A stretch of DNA of 64,000 nucleotides from Monarcha castaneiventris obscurior (lineage: Eukaryota > Chordata > Aves > Passeriformes > Monarchidae), in assembly GCA_026261815.1 (NCBI GenBank), contig JAMPIT010000890.1, positions 6,292,001-6,356,000 on the forward strand, in the 5' to 3' direction. The notes under the pieces are model-generated. The model ran no database searches and had not been told where the DNA came from. It worked only from the letters and a program-made list of their open reading frames with translations. This document shows, in pieces, positions 12,801-24,519 of the stretch; within the stretch, counting starts at the first letter, position 1, and each line of letters begins with the position of its first letter. The position numbers and the translations under genes were made by a program.

Positions 12801-15800
12801 TTCATCATTATTAGATGCTAGCAATATTGTAATGAGTGCTAATATTTGTCTCATCAACGATTTCACAGGTCAGTTCTGCTCTCAGCTACTTAATGTTTGG
12901 CCCTGATCCATGCCAAATGTGGGTACAGCCACAGTGATCCAGAAATTAATGCTGTTATTAACTCTTCACAGGAACATCTCCCATTCCCACATAAACACCA
13001 TTTTTCTCCAGCTGTGAAACATCCTAGAGCTTTGAGATGTCTTTCTAATCCAAAGAAAATCCACACAGAAGTTATAATTTTAATTCAGACCCTTAGAGTA
13101 GCATAAAATAAGGTGTATGTAGCAGAGTCCAGCCAAATTTCAGTATACATGAAAGATTAATGATATAAAAAGATAGGAGAGAAGTCAATACAGGAAAAAG
13201 TTGAAATCTGAGTAGTTTACCCAGCAAGTTACAGGAAGAGAAAGTTGCAAGTAAGGCTGAAAAGACAGAACTAGACCTGAGTCAAGAGTCAAGCTCTCAT
13301 CAGAAGTTGTGACAAGCTAGTGCACTGCAAATTATCCTGGACTTTAAAAGCTGCAGTTTGAAACTAGACAACTTTTAAACTAATGAAATACAGGGAAAAT
13401 GAAGTCTATTTTCTGTTAGAGAAGTCTTTCTTTCTAGAGGGGATCTTTCCATTGTTTTCCATCACTTAAACTGTTTTAATTCTGCTGCCGACAAAAACAG
13501 GTCCCATTATGGCACAGAGTATTTTTCTCCAAAATTATCCTGTTCTGTAAATCAGATCTGCGGAGATATTAAGCACAAACCTTGTAAATTTTGATATTTT
13601 CAAGATTTCCTGGAAAAATGCACCTCTTGGACTAACCTCTCAGTTACACAAAACCACACTGATCCCAATAAAACTTTTGACATACGTACCCTGCCTGGAA
13701 TGCTAGTGCTGACTTCTGTCCCAGTTTAAATAAGTGTTAGGGTAGTGACAAGCTCTTTGCCTTCAGTTTTAGAGCAGTTTTACCTCAAGGCCCTATCTAA
13801 TTTGGATCCAGCCACTTCAAAAAGAAGAAATGTGAGATGGCATCAAATGTCTCCTGCAATGCCTGCTTTAATTAAGCTGTGTTGAATCAACTGCACTTTG
13901 AGCTTCCAATGCCTTTGTTTTCTGGGTATGAACTATCTTCATCATTTCTGATTTCATTCTTTTGCTGATGGAAAAGATATCAGGAAAGGATTCCTCAGGA
14001 TTGATTACCTAAGCTCTCATCCCATTGCCCTCAGCAAGTTTAAAGAGAACTGGAGGTTATAATCACCTCCATCACTGCACGATGCAGAGCCATGCAGATT
14101 TCCATCTTCCACTTTACCATGACTTTGCACTTCAAGGAGCATTTAGCTCTGCTAAAGCAACCATCCCCTCTCTCTCCAGCCAGCAGTCTCCAGGACAGTT
14201 CTGGATAGCTACACTATGCTGTGGAGCCCCCTTTGGTGAGCATGGCTTTGTAAAAGTGCTTATTGTGGTCTAGAGTACATGGTGTTAATTAAATGGGGGT
14301 TGAAATCGACGCTTCCTCCTATACTACCTGCGTGACTTCAGGCTGTTCAGGTGGGATTATAGGGACAAAAAAAACCCCTGTAGCCATAATGGTACTAACT
14401 TTTTGTCAGCAGCAGAATTAAAACCGTTTAAGTGGTGGAAAACAAAGGAAAGTTCCCCCCTAGGAAGGAAGATTTCTCTTACAGAAAATATATTTCACTG
14501 TGTTCTTTTGTTGAGCTTGCTTTAGTGATACTAAAGAGATGGCCTGATGGATCTGGTGGAGCATTGATTCCATCTCCTGGTTGCCAACTGGAAGTCTGAA
14601 TTGGAGTAAGATTTTATTGCCACAGTGAAGCTTTGTAAGCCTCCTTCTTCTAAGCAGTAAAGCAGAATAGAAAGGAATCACAAAGAATAAACACATGAAT
14701 TGTGGGTTTCTTCCAGAGTTTAAAGGTGAAGTTGTACAAATATCAGAAACTAATTAAGCTGACTCTGTGATATTTAGTTATCTTAGATCCTGGGAGAAAA
14801 AAAATTGATTTCTGTTGCACTGAATTAAATTACATTTTCATACTGATTGACACAAGCTGACTTTGCTTCTACTTGTCTTACAAAACTACCCGTTATCTGA
14901 CTTTAGTTCTTGAAACTGGGCTGCTGACCTTCTGCAGTGATGCTATTTTAGCACTGTATTGATGAACAAACACTTTGTCTACGGGTAGCATTTGTCTGAA
15001 AGATCTTATATACCTCTTACCTCATTTGTTCAACTAAGCGCAGGTTTGAAAAGGACATAATTTTTCCTAAGTGAAACAGTATTTTTAACCTGTGCAATTA
15101 TGCTGTGCTGCTACCAGCTTCCACATGCAGAACCTTTTGTGTGAGAGTGTGAAAGCAAGTAACAAAAGCTTTTTTCCTCCCTGAGCTACAATCAGCTTTT
15201 AAAACAAAGTCAGTGCCTGGAAACCAAGCACTGTCCCATGCTTGAGCTGCATGGCCCTTGCATCTGTCCCAGCTGATACCAAACTTCCACCTTCAGGAAG
15301 GTGAGCCTTAATCCCCTAGCTGGTCTCACATGTGGTGCAGGGAGGGTGCTGAGCTGCATGACAGCCCTTAATCAGCAGTGGGGCAGGTGCACAGTGTCTG
15401 GGGTGGGGGCAATACCTGCTTTAGCCCACTGCCTGGCCTGCTTTCTTTCCATGACCTCTTCCACTATGTGCTGGTGCAAGCATGAATTAAACTGCTGTAC
15501 AAATATAGGTACAAAATGCTTCAAATTGTGACTGCTTATCTGACAAAACCCCCAAATTCAAGGGTGTGATATTTACTGCTTGGCAATGGTGCCACAGTGC
15601 AAGTTTTTGATCTGGCATTGCCAGGACAGCTGGTGTTCCCATCCTCTGAAAGCTGACTCCACCAGCAGTCCATATCACTCCTGGACCACAAAGGGAGAGG
15701 GTGCTTGTACTTGTGGGTTAACTTCCCAGTGTCAGGGAAAGGGAAGGAGGATGTAGTCCACCACTATTAAGTGAACCAGGAAGATGGTCCCAAATAAGTG

Positions 15801-18605
15801 GGAAAAGCACCAAAACATTTTTGTATGATATTAAACTTGCTTTCCTACTGTGAGAGAATTTATTTTTTGCTGGTGGGGGGACAGGAAATATAGGAAGGTT
15901 AATCTGAAAATGTCATGTTGCTATCTTGATGCACTTGGTAATGGATGATCTTCCTTTGATCTTGTAAAACAATTTTGACAATCCCCTTGATTCCTATGGA
16001 AAGCAAGCACACCTGGAACTGCCCAAGGACTCCAGTGTAAATAATTTTTTGAATGCCTGACTCCTTTCGCTCATTCAAGCTTCTCATGGATTCCTGATGA
16101 TATCTGTAATGGAAATTGCATGTGACATGTCTTTCACACTCATGGGCTTATCAAGGTAAAGCTGACAAGTTCTCTTTTCTCAGCCTCTGACTCTACATGA
16201 CAACCTGTAGTAAGCCTTGGCAACTTCCAGACAGATGACTACTTGTGTTTTGCACAAGGCCAGAGACATTTTGTTACTGCGATAAAGTGCGTGTCACTGA
16301 GTGCTGGGGTTAAGTGCTGCTCAAAATACACCAAAAGCAATGGGGAACTGGCACAAGAAATGATGAAAGGGAGAAAAGGAACTTCAGGCTAGACCCGAGG
16401 ACTGTGAAGAGCTTGGTGACTTTACTGGGAGAATAGCTCAAACTGAAGTCAGTGGACGAGCTTTGGATGACAGACAAAGACAAATTCACATAGATTTCTT
16501 AGAATACAGCCATGTGCTATGTCTATCTGCTTCCCAAAGTTTCAGATGTTTTTTTCTAAGCACTGTGAATCATTTGGACACAGAAATCTTTGAGGCAGTA
16601 ATTCAAGAGTTACATTATGTAAAGGTTGGCCAAAAGCCTCTCCACATATTTGAGTTATTGTTTCTAAGCATTGTCAATCAAGAGATCAAGAGATCAATTT
16701 GCAGACTGTTGTCTTTCAAAAAAACCTGTCCTTCCTATCCCATCTTTTTCTCAAATAATGTTCATTAAGGCAGTTCCCCTTCCTTTATGAAGGCTGAAGT
16801 AGATGCTCTCTTAGATATTATTTGAAGAAAATCTGGATTCACTCATTATTATGACAAAGACTTCTTACTTGTTTGCTTCTTTCTTTCATTTTGGGTAGCT
16901 TACATCAAGTGAGTGTAAAGATATTTCCTTGGTTACCAAAAATTACTCCAGTACCTACTCACACAGGAATGTGCAGAGACAAAAAGTCCTAATTTGTAAG
17001 ACTAAAGTTTGTGAGACCCACTAGCAAATGTGAAATGTTTGCAGATGGTGTTGATAAAAAGCAAAAGTTCCAGGATAAGCAGAAAGGACAGAAATAAATG
17101 AGGTAGAAAGGACATTCTAACAATACCAAAATAGCCTTCAAAGATCAAGAGGTTGCTGCTGAGACAAATGAATAATGGTGGAAGCACAGGCTGCTGATGC
17201 AAAACCAGAAGAGAAATGATGGCTACAAAGGTGGCAATGGCCTTCCCCTAAATTCACCAGCTTACGTGGCCTCTGTTAGAGTAGATCCAGCCTGCAAACT
17301 GTTGTTTTTATTCTCATGCCAACATCAGCTCTAGGGCAGAGGTGGACACTGGATTTTCAGATGGGGCACAGGGACAGTGGTCACAGAGCAAAACCAGCAG
17401 TGTTTCTCCTGCCCTATACTGCCCTGCAGCCCACCAGGTGCTTGCTCTTACTCTGCTCAGCCAGCTTCAGAAGTAGTACTCAAGGTCTAAATTTCCACTT
17501 AATTTAATTGAGAAAGGCTGTAGGGCTTTACTGCTATCATTGTTTAGCAGTTATTTTTCCTGAAGCTGCAATTATCACTGCCAGTGCAATTCCGTGGGTA
17601 ATGGAGGAAGTCAGGACAGTGTACGCTTCACAACCTCTCAGGTGCTACCAACCCATGACACTAATTTATGAGGCTCCCACTCTGCTCTCCGTTGTTCCAG
17701 GAAAAATAAAAAGCATGAGCTCTCCCTGGTTTAAACATCCAGCTCGTCTTTTACCCTTGCATTTGAAGGAGTAGGGAAGGAGCGCTGGGGGAGGAGGGGA
17801 AGAAATTCACCAAGTTAAACCAGGATAATTAGAGAACAAAGGCAAGGAGTCTGCCCTTGTTAATTTAGCCCTTGAGGAGCTGATGAAGTGCCAAAGTAAC
17901 AGGCAGTTAAAGTCATGGCCAGGAAAAGACTTTTAGCAGCTGTATTGTGGACCAGGTAAAGTTTTTGTAAAAAAAGATGGTGGGATTTAGGCTTTGGTAA
18001 ATACAAGGGTCACTTGGCACTCAGTCATGTGTACTGAGGTTCTTCCAGTTTCCCCCTTGAGGTTCTCCTTCAGAACCTCGATCCCAGCCCTTGAACAGAA
18101 GGTGCTCCTGTGAGAGTCAGCCACTCTCTAAACACTTCACCCCAGTCCCTGAAACTTTTTAACTTCAGGCCCTGATCATTTACATTTTTCCATTAAGATT
18201 CTGCCCATAAAGAGCTGATAACTGTTTCAATGCTTTCTTCATGAAGTCATAAAGTCCAACAGACCAGCAAGTTGTTTCTACCTGTGGTCTGTAACCATCT
18301 GCAGCATTCGCTGATGTATTTATAATCATCCAGAGAGAAGTGGCATATGTGATAACATTTAATACTCATTACTAAACACAAATAGACCACTGGAGAACGT
18401 TACTTTGATATGAAGTTGAATCATAATTTTATTACTCAGAGGATATAAACTAATTTCCACCTACAGTTTAGCCAAATAGAAGGTATCATTGTTTGGTTTC
18501 AGTAGCAATTCATTGCTGCTTTTGAACTGAAAGGACAAAAGAAAACCCTGAACCACACATGAACACACGCAATAAACAAACCTGCTACAAACCTTCCTGG
18601 AGGAA
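9865..18605. other. Intergenic DNA, no gene recognised
   Basis: No coding exon, structural RNA or mobile-element family is recognisable. A 20-base motif beginning TTTCTAAGCA occurs twice about 100 bases apart (16,553-16,572 and 16,661-16,680) with about three differences, which looks like a small local duplication. The rest is unremarkable AT-rich sequence. Confidence 0.55.
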
Positions 18606-18635
18606 GAAGAAAATTTTGCCGAAGAAAATTTTGCC
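18606..18635. repeat. Perfect 15-bp tandem duplication
   Basis: The unit GAAGAAAATTTTGCC occurs twice head to tail (18,606-18,620 and 18,621-18,635). A degraded partial third copy follows. It is non-coding and probably arose by replication slippage. Confidence 0.9.
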
Positions 18636-21600
18636 AAAATAAAATTTGTCTCCCTTGCAAGAAAAGGCTCAGTAGGACAAAGGCAAGTTTCTTACCAAAC
18701 TTGTTGAAATAATGAAAAAGTAATGAATTATCCAGGCAAACGTCTGGCATTAAAATTGCAAAATACAGGGCTTTCTTGGTGTAATTATTTTGTATGCCCT
18801 GCTTATTCCTACTCAATACTACAGTGTTAGATTTCTTTAATCAATTAAACAGGTACATTCATGATGCAGAACAAATTAAGTGGAACAACTTTGGACAGGA
18901 TTTGCATGCGGATTTCTCTTGTTTTCAGCCGGCAGTGTGCTATGCAAGTGTGCCATCAAGCGGTACAGAGAGAAAGAACTCAGCAAAGAACTGATCCTCC
19001 ACCTTAAGCCTAGTAAAGGTGGCTGTCCCCTGAAATGCCACCTTTTTATCGGTAAATAACCAGGGACAAATATTCACATGCCACCGTAAAACCAGCTGGG
19101 AAAGGGCTGTATGTCCGGGATTGCTGGGCATGTGGCTACAGGGGCAAATGTCTATGAATTCAGAAGTCTTTGAGGCCCTTGTAACAGGCTTATATAAAAG
19201 CCTGACATTCTATAAATCTGCCAAAGGCCCTCACTACCACACAGTGAGGTGCAGGTCCCACACCACAGAACCAAGCAGCCCTTGAATGACCCTTCTGAGG
19301 AGCTGGTGAGCAGCACAGCTTGTTCAGGCAGATGATGCTGATTGCAATGCAGCTCAGCTGAGCCCAGAAGGGGAACTGTCACTGCCATCTGGGACCTGCT
19401 GGTAGTGCCTGACTGGCAGAAGACCTGTATGCCAATGTGGTGACACCAGGAGATTCTCCATCCTCCTCCTTGCCTTGCTGCCAGCCATGCTGGAGCTGAT
19501 GAGTTTGGCTCAGGAATGTTTGACTGGGGTAAAGGATTAGGGATTAATTTAGGTACATAAAGAAACATTTTTGGTGGTTTCTGAGCATTCCACACCCCTT
19601 TCATCACCAAGCCACCTCAGCTTCTCAAACCTGAATGCCATGTTACTATGAAAAAAAAAGTTTTACTGCTTTTTTTTTTTTGGGTGTTTTTTACATCCAG
19701 GTAACTTGAGCACATACAAGGAAAACAGCATATTTCAAGAGCTGCTAAGGCACCTGTAATTCACTAGAAATCACTAGAAATTAACTGCCCCTAAATACCT
19801 TTACAAATATGGTATTAGGTGATTTGTCTCTGAGCATACAAGTACATTGTACAAACCCATGGTTTTCTTGGTGGGTGGTATGGTTTTGTAAGTGTGGTGG
19901 GTGGTAAGACCAAGAGCATCTTAAAGCAGATTTTGTATTTTTCAGACAAGCCTGGCTTTGGTTTTACCTCATATATGTCTCTCACTTATGAATTACCATT
20001 GCAGTTTCCATCTGGTGGAACTAAGCAGCAAATATTACCCTATGCAGAATTTATTTCCCTCAGTATCACCTAATGCCAAACACATCTCAACACTGCCTGC
20101 TTCCTTTGATGTACAAAAAGTTGTGCAACTCTGCAAGAGAGTGTGTGGTTAGTGTTGAAGCAGATATCTGAAATAACACAATAGGAAAATACCAAGGAAA
20201 AAGAGCATTATGAGCAATAACTGAAAGATTGGTTGGGGAGCATCAGTAATTTGTGGTTAGGAACACAGAGAGGTTTGAATCAGGACCACAACTGGTAATT
20301 TCCTAAAAGTGAATAAAACAAACCTTTACAAACCTGCTTGTTCTCACTGTGAAAAGCACTAGGAATCATTCAGCTTTCCTCTTTTCCACTGATTGTGAAG
20401 ACTTACACTCAGTACAGTTATCCATGGTCAGCTGAGCTGGGAGATCTGTCTGTATTTCCGTTCTCACCCACAGCCCACCTTCCGAGGCAAAAAAGTCACA
20501 GGAGCATAAAGGAAGCCATCACTTACCCCTTGAGGACTATCTGCAACACTGGCATGGTGAAATACCCAGGTGGTCTATTCTCTTTGTTATCAATAAATCA
20601 TACTGCACACTAGCAGACCTTCTAAGCTGCCAAGGAAGGATGAGTGACAGGGAAAAATTCCTCAGAAGACAGTGGCAAATGAAAGGGGATTCATTAGGAG
20701 ATGTATGCCAAATTACCTGGGAAAGCAAGGAAAGGAGCACTCTGCTCACTAAAAATATATACAGATCTGATAGTGCTCAGTATTCAAATTGAAGATATCT
20801 CTACTCACTTCAAGGGTTGTTGGACAAGTCATCTGCTGATGCATGAAGGCATGGCTAAGACATGGGAGGCTTGGAAAGTAGCACGTGAGAAGCAGAGGTT
20901 GTGCTTTAAAGTGATTAAAGAAAGTGAACATTAGAACTTCCCAAACTCTTCCAAGGTGCTGCCTTCCTCCCTACTGTGGCAAGCAGTCCTGCCTTGTCAT
21001 GCTTGAGTGACTGCCATGCTGGTTCATGGAAAGGGCAATTCCCCCTCTGCTCTTCAGCCCTTCCATTGTAAGGCTTTATTCTCTCCTCTTTAAAAAAGCA
21101 AAACTAAATGAGCTTTTCTGTTCCTCACAGTGTGGCTAATGTGCTGCTCAGTCCTGTACAGACTGGCCCGGGCTCTTCCTTTTGGTAGAATTTGGTCTGA
21201 AGTTTGCTGCTGACAGATCTGTGTCAAGTAAGGGCCATCAAAGCTGAGGGCAGTGCTAGAGGCATCATCACATATGTACTCATGATCTATTTGCTATAAG
21301 CCCTATGTTTAGCCTGCAAAAATGAATGAAAATACTCCAATTCATAGAAAGCAATAATGTATTATTAAACAGAGCAGCCTTCAAGCATCTCTGTTTATGC
21401 GTGCAAACCTCCCTCAGGGAAAGCAGGCTGAGTTCAGTGAGACTAATGGTCTCTGTGGAATAGACAGAGCTACTGTGCAAAGGTTCAGAGGATCAGAGCT
21501 AATGGTGTTAGAAATCTCAGCAGCAGAGAAGTATCTCACAGCAGTAGGATGGAAGTTGCCCACCTCTCTTCACTGTCTTAAAAATTATGAAGTTGACTTA

Positions 21601-21704
21601 AGATGACATTTTAATTGAATTTACCTTTTCCTTTCATCTGCTCTTCACGTCTTCTTACTGCAACTTGTAAGACTTCTCCAATTTTCAAATTGATTTTCTC
21701 ATAA

Positions 21705-21720
21705 TTAATTGGACAATTAA
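21705..21720. promoter_or_regulatory. Candidate homeodomain palindrome
   Basis: TTAATTG and CAATTAA are perfect inverted arms separated by two bases. This places two TAATTG homeodomain cores head to head inside an AT-rich stretch. Homeodomain dimers are known to favour paired TAAT cores. No function is shown here; in AT-rich DNA such pairs also arise by chance. Confidence 0.35.
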
Positions 21721-22006
21721 CTGTAACTTAGTAATTATTTATCAAGTATGCTCATTATGCAAATACTTACACATCTAAAATATACCCACACTCAATGAAT
21801 TTAATAAGAAGGCATCGCTGTGGATATTATAGAATTGTTCTTCACATGCACCAAATATTTGAAAAGCAAATGTTAGGATTATATTTGTTTTTGCAGTCAC
21901 CATAGGTTTTTGAAATGTGTTGTAGAATGTGTTCTCTGTCACCACAGGCCAGTATGCAATAGCCTAATTAATGCTGAAAGGTCTGTAGGACATCCCCTTT
22001 TTTTTT

Positions 22007-22024
22007 GCTGCTGCTGCTGCTGCT
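22007..22024. repeat. (GCT)6 trinucleotide repeat
   Basis: Six uninterrupted GCT units directly follow a T run. The tract is outside any recognised exon, so it is treated as a non-coding microsatellite. Confidence 0.9.
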
Positions 22025-24498
22025 GGTGGTTTCCTCTCTATCATGAGGCACTCAGAGGAAGGTGAAAACACTGAAATGGAAAAACTTCAGAGATCTGTGG
22101 CCATTTCTGTAATTGGCAATTTTTATTTTTATGGCTGTTTGAGAGGCAAAGCATTGGAAATCCTTGGCCTGCAGTTATTTGTGAGTACTGTTAAAAATAT
22201 CCATTTTCCTGACAAGCTGGAAAGCTCAGAAGGCCATTTTATGTTTGGAAAATCAAGTTGCATCAACATTTAGCAGAAAAAAGCTGCAGGAATCCGAGAG
22301 CAAACTTAAAGAAAGGCATATATCACTTCAGAAATCAGAGTTAGAAAGAAATATTCACAAGCATTTATGGGTGGGAATCCAGAACGTTTTTACTCATATA
22401 TTGACAACATAAAGTTTTAATGAAAAACCTGTGATATGATCAGTCTGATTAGGTTGTTTTCAAATATTTCAGCTTTCACAGCATGCTCAGGGAATGGCTT
22501 TTTGTTTTCCCTTTTTGAAACTTTCCCAGTAGAATATTTTTGAAGGATATTTTTCCCAGTCTGATTTACCTTTGTCTCTATTTTCTCTGGTAATCTAACT
22601 GCCTGAAGAACAAGTTACTCGTATCTGTGTTCCTGGTAATTCACTATTCCATTTGCAATAAGATGTAGAAAAAGCCCCAAAGAATCCAGTATTGTGTAGG
22701 GGTATAAATTATTCTGAATTATTCTGCAGGTCCTTCTTTTGCAGCTGTGGTAAATCTCCAGGAAGGAAAAGAGATCCACCCAAGATAGTTCTGGCTTATT
22801 TCTAGCATTCTGGAAATAGAAAATGCCTGGATGCTTAAGGAAGATGTATCCCATCTGATCCACAACTCAGGGATGTAAAGATGTAATGTTTAGTGGCGAG
22901 TTACACAATCACAAACCCACAGATTCCTTGGGTCAGCAATTACATTGCTCAGTAATTATGCAGTGCTTAGATGCTTTCAAGTGAAAGTGGGTTTAGGTAA
23001 AAGCAGAGGTAAAGTAAAGCAAAGCTCAACTGAACTGAGTCTGGTAAAACCTCAAAATGCATCATAGTCTGGAAAATAAATAAAAATCAGTGGCGGTATC
23101 AGCAGGAATGCTACTACATTTACTCTTTGGTAAAGAATTAATACTCACAGATAAAGAATTAATAGTCTAATCTATCATTTAAGGTTTTGTATGCACCCAA
23201 GTAAATAAATCCCAGTCAAATCAGTATCACTTCTATCACAAATATGAATAAAATACAGTCACTACTGTTATCATCAGGTATTTCCTTTAGGCAGCCTCTG
23301 GCATCTCTCTTAGAAAATATTTTAATTGAAGTTAGATTAAAAACAATAAAAGAGAAGGTTTTCCTTTTTTTCAGACCTTTATCCATTTCCATCTTGGTTT
23401 TCATATTACCAGCATGAAAAATGTTTTTGAAGTTTGATGTAAACATGATGCAGTTTCCTGAGAACTCAAAAAACTTTTTTGACAGACTGTTGAATATCAG
23501 AAGCAGATGAACTATTCCTTATGCTTTTTCACAAGCTGACCCGTTGGCAAAAAATAGAACAATGTCACTTTCGTAATGCTTAGGTTTTGTCATGGACATT
23601 AGTCCTAACCCAAAACTGAAAATAGTTTGGTGCAAACATTCATTTACCAATGTACATTCACAATGTAGTTCAAGATAAACATGTTAACATTGAAAAGAAC
23701 ATAATCCTCAAAAATCAAGGGTCAAATGCAGCAAAATGTTTTTCTCATAACTAGTTGAACGTATGCATACTTTCCCTTAAAAGCAGTGTTGTAAGGATTT
23801 ATACATGTGGTTATTTTCATCCTGTTGTGTTGGCTGACCTTGGCTTTCAGTGAGGCTGCCCAAAATGTGCCAAAGGGCTTGCCTGGGTTTTGTTTGCGTG
23901 CTAGAATTTCTCTTTGCTTAGCACAAATGATAGCTTTAACCTCAATTTAGTTACCTAAGAGTTAGACGTGTTTAGCAACCTTCAGTTTGACAGTGAAATG
24001 ATCTGTGTATACACGGATAACTTTGAGTGCAACAGTTCTGCGCTCACTCTGTGCTGTTCATTTCCACTGGAGCCAGTTCCTTTAATTTCTAGTGTGTGCT
24101 GCTCCTTTGACCACCATCAGCTTCACCTCTCTCACGCTCCATTAGCCAGCCTAGTGCAGTGCAACTCTGCAGTGATTCCATAGAGTCCTCCTAATCAAAA
24201 CTTGACTGAAAGGCTGCCTTTTTGGAATCAAGGATCATAACCCTAACCTAAGCCTCTGAATGGTTCAAACAGGACTGTTTCGGACTGCATTGTTGGGGAA
24301 CATCAGCGATTTTATTTCTGGTTATTTCTAGGCTTACTGTAGTTTTGGTGTCTTTCTTAAGCATGCCCCCTACATGTCCCTCTTTCAGAGAGCACTGACA
24401 GCACTCAGCCTCCTCCTGACCGCCTTTTCTTTAGTTTTCCTTTTTTTCTAGGCTCAGGGAAGGGGAGAATAGAATTTGCTAGTCCTTGTGGAGTTAGG

Positions 24499-24519
24499 CT
24501 AATAAATGCCATTTATTAG
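24499..24519. repeat. Perfect 10-bp inverted repeat with 1-bp centre
   Basis: The arms CTAATAAATG (24,499-24,508) and CATTTATTAG (24,510-24,519) are exact reverse complements around a single C. Each arm holds a TAAT core and an AATAAA hexamer, so poly(A)-type hexamers face outward on both strands. With no gene nearby, a homeodomain-dimer site or chance are both possible. Confidence 0.7.

Larger units (their letters stand above)
18636..24498. other. Intergenic DNA, AT-rich, no gene recognised
   Basis: No exons are recognisable. A 12-base poly(T) run lies at 19,670-19,681. The stretch of about 21,640-21,870 is markedly AT-rich and dense in TAAT cores, with a homeodomain-type palindrome listed separately. 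A 13-base motif, TAAAGAATTAATA, is repeated near 23,130-23,175. Confidence 0.55.

Noticed and set aside
16463..16768. A 101-codon frame with an internal repeated motif
   Set aside because: The repeat is a 20-base DNA duplication with no protein-level pattern, no homologue is recognised, and it has no splice context.
24236..24256. CCCTAACCTAAGCC resembling telomeric CCCTAA repeats
   Set aside because: There is only one CCCTAA unit plus a partial; not an interstitial telomeric array.
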